A stretch of DNA of 64,000 bases from Marthasterias glacialis (lineage: Eukaryota > Echinodermata > Asteroidea > Forcipulatida > Asteriidae), in assembly GCA_911728455.2 (NCBI GenBank), contig OU452225.1, positions 13,614,731-13,678,730 on the forward strand, read 5' to 3'. Below, piece after piece: positions 26,149-36,740 of this stretch. Position numbers and translations under genes: made by a program. The notes under the pieces were generated by a model. The model was not told the origin of the DNA and did not search any database. It saw only the letters and a list, made by a program, of their open reading frames with translations. Position 1 is the stretch's first letter, and each line of letters starts with the position of its first letter.

Positions 26149-28085
26149 CTGAAAGAAAGCAGAAAAAGAACAGAAACCCGTCAGCAAAGTAAGATGTCTT
26201 TACTTCTTAGTCATATCAAACCAACTTTTTCCTCATTTGGATTGTCCTTTTTTTAACCCAAACTCCTCACCCTGAATGATCTACCCGGATCCTCCCTCGT
26301 CCCAACGAAATCCGATGCCACATGGTAACTCAACACCCAAACTGTTGGACTCTTGAGTATGCTGGTATGCCTAATCCCAAGTAAAGCATAATCAGTTTAC
26401 TACTGCAGTCCTCAGTCCAACTGTTTGATTTTGATGGTTTGGGTTAGTTAGGATTCAGGGACCAGAACTGGATTTACAATTTTCAGTATACACTTTTTCA
26501 TTGGACAATTCCCCCCCCCAACCCCTTTGAAATGATTGCATGAATTAATTGCTGTCTGCACCAAAAACTACCCTAGTGGCTTTAAACTTCTTCAGCCAAG
26601 AAGGTCAAAGGTCATAGAACACATGTAGGTCCTATTTCACGGAATTGACAATTTCCAATGGTTAACATGCACTACATAATATTATCTAAAACAAAACAAA
26701 AATGCTCCAGACAATTTGACCACTGCAAAACTCTCATGTGTTTAAAAAAAACCAGCCATGTCAGTTGATGATACTAAAGAAAAGCATGGTCAGTAAAGGC
26801 TTTAAATAACACAGCAAATACACATTTAGCTGGTAACCAACAGGTTTAAACACACACAAGGTACTTATTAACTGTATTAAACTGTTTGACCGTTTGATAT
26901 TATCCACATGGTTTTGAATGGTAGATGCACTGGTAGACTGCCAGTCTGCGATATGATATCATGTGGTACCCTGTACATCTACTCAGTACACAGGTATTTG
27001 AGCCACCATACACAACCCGTGCGGTGGAATGGTTTCATTTGGTCGGTAAACCACTACCCAGAATGCTAAGTTGTCGTTTTTCTAACATAATTTTTTTTCC
27101 GAGTCAGTACAAATAATGCTTTAGAAGTGTAACAACAATTTGTTTTAAGGGGAGAAGACCAGGGCTTGATTTCACAAAGAGCTAAAGATTGATCTTAACT
27201 GCGAATCAATATTAATTGCTAAGCAAGGTGTGATGTCACAATGCAAATTACTATGGTAATACTGACAACTCATCTTAAGATGAATCGTAGTGCTTCGTGA
27301 AGTCAACCTCTGGTCCATTAAAAAAAATCTACTGGTTCAGGGCAAGAGTACAAATTATATATAATAAATGATAACTATAAAAAATATGCTACGGATTTCA
27401 TTACTAGCAACACATATATGTAATTCTGACATTAATTGTGCTAAGCAAGTACACTTTGATCTATAAACAAGCACTGAGAAGCTTGCCTTTTTTTAAAGTT
27501 TACACAAAGCACAGCCAAGCAAGTAGCAACCACTGCACCTTGTACATACTGCCCTCTTTTGTTCAAGTAGTGCCAGTTAGTTGACACTTCACAGCAGCAC
27601 AGTGAAGCACGACTGCAAAACAGGTTCACATAAACAAGAGGAACCAACCATTTTGCCTTGAACTGCTCTCCTTGATCTTCACACAAACACACGAGATTCA
27701 CAATTTGCGTGGGTTACTATAGTTCACCACAATACAGCGTTTGATCAGAATCAACGTTCCTGCCCATTTCCATTTCCTGGAATATGCAAATCAGGAGAGC
27801 AATTTCTAGGAAATTGGGTTTCCTCATGTTTTCCAACCGTTGCAATTTACCCAAGTATCATACATACATACTAAAGTACACAAAACATGTATTTACAGTG
27901 CATCTGTAGCAACTACACAACACATAACACAGTAATGAATAATGCATAGACCACAAGGATTCATTTAGCTTTGAAAGATGGTGCATGTTATTATTGTGGG
28001 AAGGAATTTGACTGGTGTGGCGTGGGAGGGGATTATTGTTTTGTTTACTTGGGAGGGGGCGGGGGGCGAGGGGCGGGATCTTTAC
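26149..28085 (-). other. SSBP intron downstream of microexon 2
   Basis: 1.9 kb of intron with one MITE-like copy at 27162-27309. Otherwise I see nothing beyond short homopolymers. Confidence 0.75.
27162..27309 (+). mobile_element. MITE family A copy
   Basis: Full-length relative of 63655-63800: GATTTCACAAAGAGCTAA at the start, core GCTAAGCAAGGTGTGATGTC, and CTTCGTGAAGTCAACC at the end. Confidence 0.7.
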
Positions 28086-28115
28086 CTGATTCATATCCAG
28101 CCGATGAGGTGATAA
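28086..28115 (-). CDS. SSBP: SSBP microexon 2, 30 nt (LSPHRLDMNQ)
   Basis: A second 30-nt phase 0-0 microexon, encoding LSPHRLDMNQ. The acceptor is TTTGTTCTTATCTGCGCAG and the donor CAG|GTAAAG. It lies 3.5 kb downstream of microexon 1 and 1.9 kb upstream of the PFMSPRY exon. Five of ten residues match microexon 1 at the same positions (P3, H4, D7, N9, Q10), and the length and phase are identical, which suggests an old exon duplication. The flanking intron sequence shows no obvious duplication beyond the pyrimidine tract. The two could be spliced together, singly or in a mutually exclusive way; all outcomes preserve frame. Confidence 0.75.
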
Positions 28116-28999
28116 CTGCGCAGATAAGAACAAAAGGATGAAACAGGCAAAACAATTGTCAGTGACTTTTCAGTCTTCCAAAAAAAAGTTCATAAAACAA
28201 GTGACAAATGCACACTTCAACTTGGTACAGTTGACGTAAAAAGAAAAAAAAGGCCATTCGTGATTTCTACTTGATATTGTTGTGATTCCCAATTGAGAAT
28301 GATATCTCTGGAGGTTTTGTTTCATTTCTGCGTAAGTTATTTCTTTCTTCTAACCATGATCAGAATAAGAAGTATCACTACTGGTTCTTCCTAACACTAG
28401 GCACTTTTCACAACTCAAGGGGGGGGGGGGGGGTGTCATGGTATCAATCAAACTACTTTAGATCCAAGGCGCAAAGTATGCACTGGACCACTGGCCAGAG
28501 TCTTGCAGTCTAGTGTATTTTCGAAACACAAAGATTCAGTAACATATAGACTTTAGCTTAACAAGTCCAAATCTCCTCCTAAAGTACAGTAAATACAACA
28601 TAAAAAGACACTTTCGGGTTTCGTAAAAAAATAAATCTGGTCCAGTAAAGTTTCAAGCTACAAGCCCTGCGGTCTAGTTGATGTTTTCTTGGCCTTTGCC
28701 TTGTTGCCCCTTTTACACTCTCATTTTCTCATGGGAAAGCCCATTCCTCAATGAAAGTGGCTTACTCTAAACAAGCACGAAATTCCACTTATGTAACAGC
28801 AGTTTTAAGGCTTAAACTCAATGTTAAGGTGGAAGCAAAAGATTGGTCACTAAACTGTTTGCCAACATAAGCACATATTTTGACATTTCTATTCACCATG
28901 TACTTCCATGCTCAATTCAATGGCACTGCTTTGTGCTTACTGCAACATGTTGTGCTTATAATCACCATTCTCAACCGACAGACTACTCCGAGCGACTCA

Positions 29000-29180
29000 C
29001 TCATGGTGGTTTACACCACCACAGCTATGGCCACCACGCGTGCGCGCGACAGGACAATAGCGCGTCAGCCACGCGTATTTCCCAATTAGAATGGCGGCTT
29101 CACAGTGCATGTGCATTGATGCGCACATTGACGGCCATAGCGGCCATAGTGGCCATAGCTGCTGCGGTGCAAACCACAGC
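29000..29180. repeat. CpG-rich repeat family G copy
   Basis: TGGTGGTTTACACCACCACA and CAGCTATGGCC at one end, GGCCATAGCTGCTGCGGTGC at the other, so the ends are partly inverted. The shared head recurs at 62045-62130. Confidence 0.55.
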
Positions 29181-29312
29181 AGAGCTAAGATTGATCGTAA
29201 CTGCAAATCACTCTTAATTGCTAAGTAAAGTGTAATGTCACAATACAAATTACTATGGTAATACTGACAACTCATCTTAAGATGAATCTTAGTGCTTTGT
29301 GAAATTGACCCC
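29181..29312 (+). mobile_element. MITE family A copy, 5' truncated
   Basis: Lacks the GATTTCACA terminus and begins at AGAGCTAAGATTGATC, directly after the CpG-rich repeat at 29000-29180. It ends with CTTTGTGAAATTGACC. Confidence 0.65.
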
Positions 29313-29686
29313 TGTTCGGATTAGTGTCTATAGGGTTAGGGGCAAGGTTTTGTGCCATAAGACTGTGCCGTGTTTAACTGAAGTACACACCAAAGACTGT
29401 TCTCTTTTGTTAACAGTTTGGCCGTTTCTTCTGTTAACAAGCTGTGCAGTGTGTTTAAAATTTACTCCACAAAGCGGTATTCATTTTCTTCCCTAAATAA
29501 AATTGTGAATGTATTTTTCTAAAAAAACATTAAAAAAAAGTGGGGGTTAGGATGTCCACCATTCCCTAATTTTTTTTTTTTAACGATGAAATGTAGGGAT
29601 AATATCTATTATACACAAGAAAATTCCTGTTTAGGCTCTATCCAATGGCAATACCACACTGAAGCCTTTTTCGCTTACTTTTTCGT

Positions 29687-29946
29687 AGACCGATCCATTA
29701 AGCCCCGCTCCCCCCCTACCAATCACAGCCTTTTGCTATGCCACCGACAGTCCAACAAAAAAATCAGCACGATAAAATCCTATCGGGAAAAAGGAAAACA
29801 TGTGTACGCACACTTATAGCATGCATTCATGTCGTGCAGTGTGGCAAGAAGAAACGCACATTGTGCTGCCCATGTGTACAGTAATGATGTAGCCAATGCT
29901 TTGATTGGTCAAGATGTTCACGGGGTGGGGCTTAATGGATCGGTCT
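29687..29946. mobile_element. foldback element with 25-base outer arms
   Basis: AGACCGATCCATTAAGCCCC at the left returns as GGGGCTTAATGGATCGGTCT at the right. The interior contains further weak pairing (ACCAATCA / TGATTGGT). Confidence 0.7.
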
Positions 29947-30650
29947 ATTTCAACACGCCAGTCATTTCTAACCATTAAGCCGTAAAACTCCTCATTGGGT
30001 AGAAACAAATCGGGAGTTTCAAACATAATTAATAGACTCAGCAAGTCTCGCACTGTAGAGATCACGGTCAGCCACTCCCAGTTGAGCTCGTGGCAGCTGC
30101 CTTAGGGAGGATGGCACTCCAGATTCTCAAGACTCAAGGTCTATTAGTATACTCTGCAATCCATCGTTGGATTGAAATTCAAGCTCCAATTTGGAAAAGA
30201 GGACATTGTTCAGGTTGATATCATACTCTGACTTTTATCAGATATCGTTTAGAGAAAAAGAATGAAAAATTTTTGACTCGCGTTACTTTAGACACACTGT
30301 GCATAGATTGCAATAGCAAGCAGCCGCCTGCAAACGCCAGAGCTAACAAATGCAATCATTATTAGGGCAAGGTTAACCTACTAAGTATCAATGTCTTTGG
30401 TCTCTATCTATCCTTGGAGTGTTAAGTTTGTATCTGGTTTCTGTTTCAATCCTTCATGGAGATGCAAACTTGCTGTACAGAATTAGTTGTTTGCTTGCAA
30501 GAGAACAGGGTAAAACTTTCCCCCAACACCGTTGCACCCATGTGACAAGATATTCAAACAGGATTATAAATCAATCTCATTTTTATTTCAGGAATAAAAA
30601 TAATAAACCCACAAGGGGAAACTGACTTGGAAAATATTCATTCAATTTTG

Positions 30651-30745
30651 GGGTGAATAAAGAAAAATTTACTAGCAGGAGATTTGAACTTTGGACCTCC
30701 TTTTTTAAAAATGCCAGCACTCTACCAACTGAGCTATCTTGCCCT
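30651..30745 (-). mobile_element. tRNA-derived SINE remnant
   Basis: The minus strand shows an A box (TAGCTCAGTTGGTAGAG) and a degenerate B box (AAGTTCAAATCTC), then TTTTTCTTTATTCACC. An unpaired A-rich insert replaces the anticodon stem, so this is a repeat and not a tRNA gene. Confidence 0.6.
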
Positions 30746-30839
30746 CATGCTGGTAGTCTCACAGGTTGTATTGTAAATGTGGGAGTGATTCCTGGCAGTT
30801 TAAGGCTAAATGGCTTCTGGCTGGCACCACCAAAATATT

Positions 30840-30910
30840 GACAAACTAGGGAGAATCCAGGGTTCAAATCCTGTTGTAGTCAATTTTTCTTTGTTCACCA
30901 AAAACTTGTA
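30840..30910 (+). mobile_element. SINE fragment with B box
   Basis: GGGTTCAAATCCTG followed by CAATTTTTCTTTGTTCACC, the same B box and tail as the other tRNA-headed SINE copies. The A-box half is not clear. Confidence 0.45.
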
Positions 30911-31264
30911 TTTCAAATCAAAAACTCAAAGCAGCCAGAAAAATACATGACTTCATTAAAAATTATTAGTTATGCTTCCTAATATTTGGTTGTGACTTGA
31001 ATACACCCAAGCCATGAGGTATAAAAAGTCTGTCACTTTTGTTTGTTAAACAGGGGGAAAGGAAACGGGTCTTTACATCGCATCGTATTGCTGCTACAGC
31101 TGTTGGCAGGCAGCCCAGTTGATCAAACTGTTCTTAACCCTTTATTGCACAAATTAATTCTTAATATTCTGTTTGATCAGAACATCGTTTTAGACAGTCA
31201 CTTACACGCACCCTATGCCCAATATTGGATAGTGGCAGCATGCTTGCAAGTGAGTTTCTGAACA

Positions 31265-31424
31265 GGGCCCAATTTCATAAGCATAGAAATGAAACAGGTT
31301 ACCAGCCGAAATTCAATATATTATACATTGTTTCAACTGGTGCCCCACTTATTATTTTTTTTGCTAAACAAAAATATTCACTGAGCAGTTATTTTCTGCA
31401 GAACAGCTTTATGAAATTGGGCCC
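31265..31424. mobile_element. palindromic element family F copy
   Basis: Bounded by GGGCCCAATTTCATAAGC and CTTTATGAAATTGGGCCC. Confidence 0.6.
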
Positions 31425-31637
31425 AGGTGGCCGTGGCTACGGCTGCTACTAAGGGTGTTGCTATGGGCATACTATGCTCCAATGCTTGTTGGCATGACGA
31501 TCAAGCCACAAGCCGCAGCCATTCATTCAGACAAGGCCCAAGTTGTTCAAATGAAATTCCCTCTGTTTTCAATGTTACACAATCATCGACAAAGTTTTTC
31601 GTCCATCTTTTTGTGGCCAGCTTGCTTAATATCTTAC

Positions 31638-31667
31638 CTGATTGCCATCCATGTGGTGTGGAGGTAT
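31638..31667 (-). CDS. SSBP: SSBP microexon 1, 30 nt (IPPHHMDGNQ)
   Basis: A 30-nt phase 0-0 microexon encoding IPPHHMDGNQ. The acceptor is excellent (TTTTGTTTTCTTTGCAG) and the donor is CAG|GTAAGA. It sits between the GSQPSPHAQ exon (1.4 kb upstream) and the PFMSPRY exon, exactly where the SSBP reading frame would accept an insertion. The peptide is Pro/His/Met-rich like its neighbours. It resembles the second microexon at 28086: both fit x-x-P-H-x-x-D-x-N-Q. I know of no equivalent in vertebrate SSBP proteins, where the two flanking segments are directly joined. Because it is frame-neutral it is a natural candidate for alternative inclusion. Confidence 0.75.
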
Positions 31668-31944
31668 CTGCAAAGAAAACAAAAACAATAAATGTTGGAC
31701 ATTTATGTTGAAGCCAGATATGTGAAACTAGAACTGTCCAAATAAAGGAACCAGCAACGGGCCAGCCATTATCGTTAACCTTTCAAGGCGTAACAGTTCT
31801 GTAACAATTTATGATTCTGCCGTCTGTTAAGGACAAAGGCAGACCTGTAAGATTTCAAAACTGATCCAGAACATTCTTGGTGGTTCAGAGGGCATTCGGG
31901 AAAATATACCCGTTAAGGTGCTGAAATGGTCCTTGAGGGTTAAG

Positions 31945-32119
31945 ATTTGAAAGATGTGAAAGGTCCTGAAAAATGGCTTTGCAGGGCCTGGGTTCCCTCT
32001 TATTCTAGAACCAGAGCCTCCCAGATGTTACAGTTCAGGAGGGTTTACAGACTCTCTCTGCATCACCAGAAATAGGAGACTCATGTTTGGACACAATGTG
32101 GACTTTTTCTTTCTCCCTT
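31945..32119 (+). repeat. direct repeat, copy 1
   Basis: GGCCTGGGTTCCCTCTTATT, CTCCCAGATGTTACAGTTCA and TTTGGACACAATGTGGACT recur at 32659-32838 in the same order. Confidence 0.65.
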
Positions 32120-32658
32120 TGGTGACTGCTTTACTTCTTTCAAGAAAATTTCAATGCTCAAGGAGATTTTGAGAAAATCCTAAAATAAGGAAAAATCCTG
32201 AGAAACCATATTCCTGGTACTGATTTTATATAAATAGACATGTTGTCAAGTTTTGTGAAGTTTTGCAATCAGTTTATCGGATTCTTTGAGACACTACGTG
32301 TAGGTAGTAGCAGTTATACTGCTAAATTTTAAGTTTCTTAATGAAATTCTGAGCTCTTTCATATTTTCAAGACCAATGGATTCCCCCAAGCTAGTCTGCC
32401 CGCTACCGATCCCTAAACACTGCATCCTCAACATTACCAGTTGCATCATACATCAAGTAATAAGCCACTCTCCGAAAAATGTTAATTCATAATACATTGT
32501 ATACTCCTTGTTGGGCACTAACCTTGGATTTTGACCGTTGAAAGAAAAAAATTGTTGTTTTGGCTTATTATCTATGATGCTGGTATAATCTTATATAAAG
32601 TGAAAAAACATCCCGCTAGTACAATATGACTATAAAGCAAATATATTGCACAGGGATG

Positions 32659-32838
32659 AGATTTGATGAATGTGAAAATTCCTGAAAAAATGGCTTGCAG
32701 GCCTGGGTTCCCCCTTATTCTAGACCCATAAACTCCCAGATGTTACAATTCAGGAGGTTTACAGGCTCCTGTACATCACCAGAAATGCAAAACTACAGGT
32801 TTGGACACAATGTGGACTATTTCTTTCTCCTGAGAAAT
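32659..32838 (+). repeat. direct repeat, copy 2
   Basis: Matches 31945-32119 over most of its length, starting at AGATTTGATGAATGTGAAAA and including TTTCTTTCTCC near the end. Confidence 0.65.
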
Positions 32839-33052
32839 CACATGCCTATACTACATATCTCTTATCGGTGACAGACAAATACATTACAAAACATAATCAT
32901 CGTGCATTATCGTGAAAAATAAATGTAGTTTTGTACCATCTACTGATGATGTCTGAGAGAAAGCATTGACATTATGCATATATCAATGACAAAATGGCTG
33001 AAAATGATAATGTCTTCTTTTAACTCCCTGCAGTGATAATGGTACAACCCAC

Positions 33053-33142
33053 CTGATTCTGCTGCATCATGGGATTGCTGTGGTGATGATGCTGAGCATG
33101 GGGTGAGGGCTGCGACCCAGGGGGACCCCCCGGGCCGGGGTT
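33053..33142 (-). CDS. SSBP: SSBP2/3/4-like internal exon, GSQPSPHAQ segment
   Basis: A 90-nt phase 0-0 exon encoding NPGPGGPPGSQPSPHAQ followed by HHHHSNPMMQQNQ. Vertebrate SSBP3 has GPPGSQPSPHAQPPPHNPSSMMGPHSQ in this position. A four-histidine run is local to this gene. The donor is CAG|GTGGGT. Two acceptors are possible: CACTCACCCTCACACCAG just before 33142, which has the better pyrimidine context, or TTGGTAG before 33172, which adds exactly 30 nt encoding NPMRHSPSHQ in frame. Which one is used, or whether both are, needs transcript data. It belongs to the proline-rich linker of the LDB-binding cofactor. An 8.2-fold size contrast with the next intron (1.4 kb) puts it closest to the first microexon. 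Confidence 0.92.
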
Positions 33143-33172
33143 CTGGTGTGAGGGTGAGTGACGCATGGGATT
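33143..33172 (-). CDS. SSBP: optional 5' extension of the SSBP exon, 30 nt
   Basis: This stretch is open and in frame with the 33053-33142 exon. It encodes ten residues, NPMRHSPSHQ, ending in CAG like the other SSBP exons. It is included if the TTGGTAG acceptor ending at 33173 is used and removed if the CACCAG acceptor ending at 33143 is used. Composition (Pro, Met, His, Ser, Gln) fits the surrounding protein. The upstream acceptor has a short pyrimidine tract (ATCCATCCCCTACATCATC), weaker than those of the other exons. I cannot tell from sequence alone whether this is constitutive, alternative or intronic. Confidence 0.5.
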
Positions 33173-33899
33173 CTACCAATGATGATGTAGGGGATGGATA
33201 TTTTTTTTTATTTTTTTTTATTTTTTTTTCAACAAAAACAAAATGTCCCATTGAAGATGAAATGTAGGATGTTGTAGGCACACACAGATCGGATGAGGAG
33301 CATGCAATGCAGAAAGCACAGGACAGCCATGCACGGAACAGAAGATACAAATAAAAAGAGAGAGTGAGAAAAAGAAAATGGCATGCACATTATTAAAAAA
33401 AAAAAAACATGCAAATTATGGAAAACATACCATGCAAAACAGCAATCCAGTACCACCTAGAAAGGATTGCAGTAGCTATGTATAAATATTATGATACCGC
33501 TTTTCTGAGAAAGGCTAAAGCACAAACGTAGAGAGCACATCACCCCCTCTTTTTTTAGAGAATTAATACACTTATGTACCATCCAAAGCTTCAATGCTAG
33601 CACCTGTTCTTCAAAGATATTTACATGCTCCACTACAAACCTTTCTAGAGTGCATTTCTACCAAACAAAAATTCAACAACTCTCTTAAATATAGTTCTAC
33701 CCATTTATATCTACCAAGTCAAAGCAAATAAAAATCACAAATGTTGGTCCAACTCAGCATTGGTCGATGCAAAGTTACCCGATGCCAAAGTTTTACAAAG
33801 ACAATAATGTTTGTTGTGTTTGATTTCTTTCACCTCCACTATAATGTACTAGTATGGAGTAAGTTACAATTCAACAATTATTGGGTAAATCGACAATAA

Positions 33900-34060
33900 C
33901 TGGCCTGGAATCACAAGGAGGCCATGGAGGCCATGGCCTCTGTTGCCCTGGTCTTGACCTTTGTACCCCTTCAAAAGTGTCCCAGTAAGAATTTCAAATA
34001 AAAGTGGCCTTTGCAAAATGAAAATGGCCTTGCCCTCTCAAAGACCTTTCGGGGGATTAC
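33900..34060 (-). repeat. GCC-rich repeat family E copy
   Basis: Complement of the same unit: CCTCTGTTGCCCTGGTCTTG and AAATGGCCTTGCCCTCTC. Confidence 0.6.
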
Positions 34061-34384
34061 CTTCAATGACCAATGACCTAAAACTAACATGGGATTCGAT
34101 GAATATTTACCCCTATTTTAAATTTACTAATTTTGCCTCTTCCTGTGGTCTCTTAAATAATTTTTAACGTAACGAAACATCTTAATCTTATCAGAGGCAC
34201 AAAGCGATGCCCACCATCTTACCCACCCAATACTTAATTTAAAATTACTGCTCTTTGCTACTTCTTCCGTCATGATGTGAACGTCATTTGTAGTATTTAA
34301 AGTTTTGTTGTAAACCTTCCCCAGGGTGATGGGGGTGTGTTCCTTTTGGAATTCAAATCAATACAATCACAATGTTCATACCCC

Positions 34385-34530
34385 CAAGGCCTGGAATAAC
34401 ACAGCCTCTGCTGCCCTGGTCTTGATCTTGCCCCCCCCCCTTCAAAAGTTTCCCATAGTCTTTATGATTTTCCAATGGAAGTGCCCTTTGCAAAAATGAA
34501 AATGGCCTTGCCCTCTCAACCTGCTCCAAG
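34385..34530 (-). repeat. GCC-rich repeat family E copy
   Basis: CTGCTGCCCTGGTCTTGATC, then AATGGAAGTGCCCTTTGC and GGCCTTGCCCTCTC. It is about 480 bases from the previous copy and in the same orientation. Confidence 0.6.
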
Positions 34531-35536
34531 ATGATATCCTAGGCTTGTACATACAGCCCTTTACAAGATCAAGGGGGGAAAATATTGCATACATAAATGG
34601 ACATTGTACATACAGGTACATTGCAATTGCGATTATTTTGAGATTTTTTTCCCCCCTCTTAAAATCTTTGTTGGCCCAAAGATGAACTTGTGTCTATTCA
34701 CTCTTTCCTGTTAGTTATTCCACTTAATATCCAACAGTGGTGTATCCCATGTAAATTCATTCAACATTTCATTATACACTATAACATACAGCATGGAATT
34801 GAAATGTGAAAGGTTCACCATGTTTGTAAATCGGTCTGGAAGAGATGCCGAATGCAACCTCTACTTTTGCATTCGTTATGACCAAAAACAGTATCTTATT
34901 TACCCAAATAAGATCTTTCTTTCTCTTTTTTTGTTTTGTTGTTTTTTTGGGGGTGAAAACTGAGGGGGAAAGGTGGCAGTCAGATACAGCATCTCATCTG
35001 TCACTTTGAGCAAAAGTGTTTGGCATCATTAAACCTGAAGAAAATTCATTTAATTTAAAGGGGAAGTACAGAACCAATTTTATTTATCTTTTTAATTTTT
35101 TTTTAATGACTATTCATTCCAATCCTAGAAAAATCTATCAAACTAACCTATAAAAGTTGCGCTTAATATAATATGTAATCTCTTCCAATATTTTTGAGGG
35201 AGAAAATCGATGGAATTTTTTGTATGGCTTTGAGACTTATTATTCTGTATGCTTTTAAACATTTCCAGAAGGCACTTTTTTACTTGCCGCATTCAGTCGT
35301 CATTTTCTAAAAGATAAGAAAAGCGTTGTTTGTAGTGAGTTTTTCATACTAACGTTCAAAAGTTTTGATATCAGGTTTTGTCACTAACAGTGTATCAGCC
35401 CTTTAACATTTCAACTTAAAGATAATCAGGTCAATTGTGGTGTAGATTACAATCATGTGCATAAAAGCAGCCAGTGCAGGAAAAAGATTTGATATTTCTA
35501 AACAAAGAAATCTTTCACGTTTTATTTTTGGCAGGA

Positions 35537-35716
35537 TCTGATACTATTGATGCCAATAAACTCAGAACCACAAAACAGTTACAATCGGAAGCCACAGGTC
35601 CTGGTTGTTGGACAAGCAGTGCTTTTCACACCACGCCATGTGTGAGACAAGCACCCCGAAGGCATGGAACAGACAATTATGCAAAATGGGTCAGCACATT
35701 GCGGGTACCAGCCTAA
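35537..35716 (+). CDS. weak candidate exon, plus strand, frame unclear
   Basis: A good acceptor (CACGTTTTATTTTTGGCAG) is followed by sequence open in two frames. One reads DLILLMPINSEPQNSYNRKP and stops after 36 codons; the other reads SDTIDANKLRTTKQLQSEAT and stops at 35716 after about 60 codons. A donor-like GGGTAAGT lies just after the second stop. Neither peptide is recognised, and the minus strand is also open here. It may be a terminal exon of an opposite-strand gene or simply chance. Confidence 0.15.
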   Translation, partial: SDTIDANKLRTTKQLQSEATGPGCWTSSAFHTTPCVRQAPRRHGTDNYAKWVSTLRVPA

Positions 35717-36039
35717 TTGGGTAAGTTGCCTCATTCTTGGCCCCATAGACCCATTTGTTGATAACAAACCAAGATGGCAAAAGCAACAGTGATCAGATTG
35801 TCCCTTGCCGTTACTCCAATCAACCGATTTGAGAATCCTTTATCCAATCCACACAGATCGCCCAGTATTTACCAACGCATACCTGACACTTCAACAACTG
35901 TGACCTTTTGCAGTTTAAAGAAGAAAAAAAAAAGAGTGCAAAAAATAGTTCAAGAATCATTAAGGGAATCCTGTTGTTTGCTCCAACCCAGCTCCGCAAC
36001 CAAACACCTGACTACGGTGCTCTCAGGTTGTGTCCCACT

Positions 36040-36260
36040 TTACCCTGTGTAGGTCACGCATGACCAGGCGTCGGCGCCAGTAACTTAGCGAGCAACTTCC
36101 TCTCCAGCGGGCCCCCGTTGACACCACGCAAGTCTTAGCGTCGCTTTATTTCAACGACATCTCCCCGTCAGGAAAACACTATCAACTTAACAATTCAAAA
36201 ATACCCTTTTCGCGAATGGGATATTTAGATATTTACACCCCCTTGGGACGTCGCGTACAG
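36040..36260. promoter_or_regulatory. CpG-rich patch in the large intron
   Basis: A run of CpG dinucleotides (GGCGTCGGCGCC, CTTAGCGTCGC, TTTTCGCGAATGGG, GGGACGTCGCGTAC) in otherwise CpG-poor sequence. It could be an internal promoter, an enhancer or a young repeat; no repeat partner was found in the window. Confidence 0.25.
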
Positions 36261-36639
36261 TGTGTAACCAGGAAGTTGGTTTTAAAGTGTGCAAAGGTCT
36301 TTGGGGAAATGTATGATATTTTGTAAACATGTTTTTCAGAGGCAGGCTGGCATTACTAAGGCGCTGATACTACCATATTTGGCTCGACTGAACCAGGAAG
36401 GTTCCAGGCATTCAGAGACATACATGTACACTTGCTAAATTAGGTAGACATAGTAAATCAAATGACAGAGGGTACACTTGTAGCTCACCCATCTCCCCCC
36501 CTCCTTCCCCCCATGGAGTCTCTAAGCACACAGGTCTGGTACAAATTTCATGTTGTAAAGAAAAAAAATCACAACTTTGAGCAAGTTACTGGCCAAAGTA
36601 CAAGATCTGTACACATAATCAACATCGGTACGCCACTCA

Positions 36640-36740
36640 CAGGTTTATTTTTGTTCATGTATATATTGAATCAGACGAAGTAAGAACACTGCACTCACCA
36701 CTTACACTGGATCAGCTTTTACCAATTCTGTATAGTGAGT
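36640..36740 (-). mobile_element. MITE family B fragment
   Basis: Contains GAAGTAAGAACACTGCACT and ATCAGCTTTTACCAATTCTG, matching one end of the family B copies. Confidence 0.5.

Larger units (their letters stand above)
28116..31637 (-). other. SSBP intron between the two microexons
   Basis: 3.5 kb of intron containing a G15 tract (28419-28433), a CpG-rich repeat (29000-29180) joined to a MITE-like copy (29181-29312), a foldback at 29687-29946, tRNA-derived SINE remnants (30660-30745, 30840-30910) and a palindromic element at 31265-31424. A long plus-strand open frame over 28843-29217 is made of these repeats, not a gene. Confidence 0.75.
31668..33052 (-). other. SSBP intron upstream of microexon 1
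   Basis: 1.4 kb of intron. Its main content is a direct repeat: 31945-32119 is repeated at 32659-32838, about 715 bases apart. No other feature stands out. Confidence 0.75.

Noticed and set aside
28843..29217. 124-residue plus-strand open frame
   Set aside because: It spans the CpG-rich family G repeat and the start of a family A MITE; no splice context or recognisable protein.
35877..35925. Possible 15-nt SSBP microexon (LLKCQ) with donor CAG|GTATGC behind a strong pyrimidine tract
   Set aside because: The acceptor AG is poorly placed, the peptide does not resemble SSBP, and such a short match is expected by chance.
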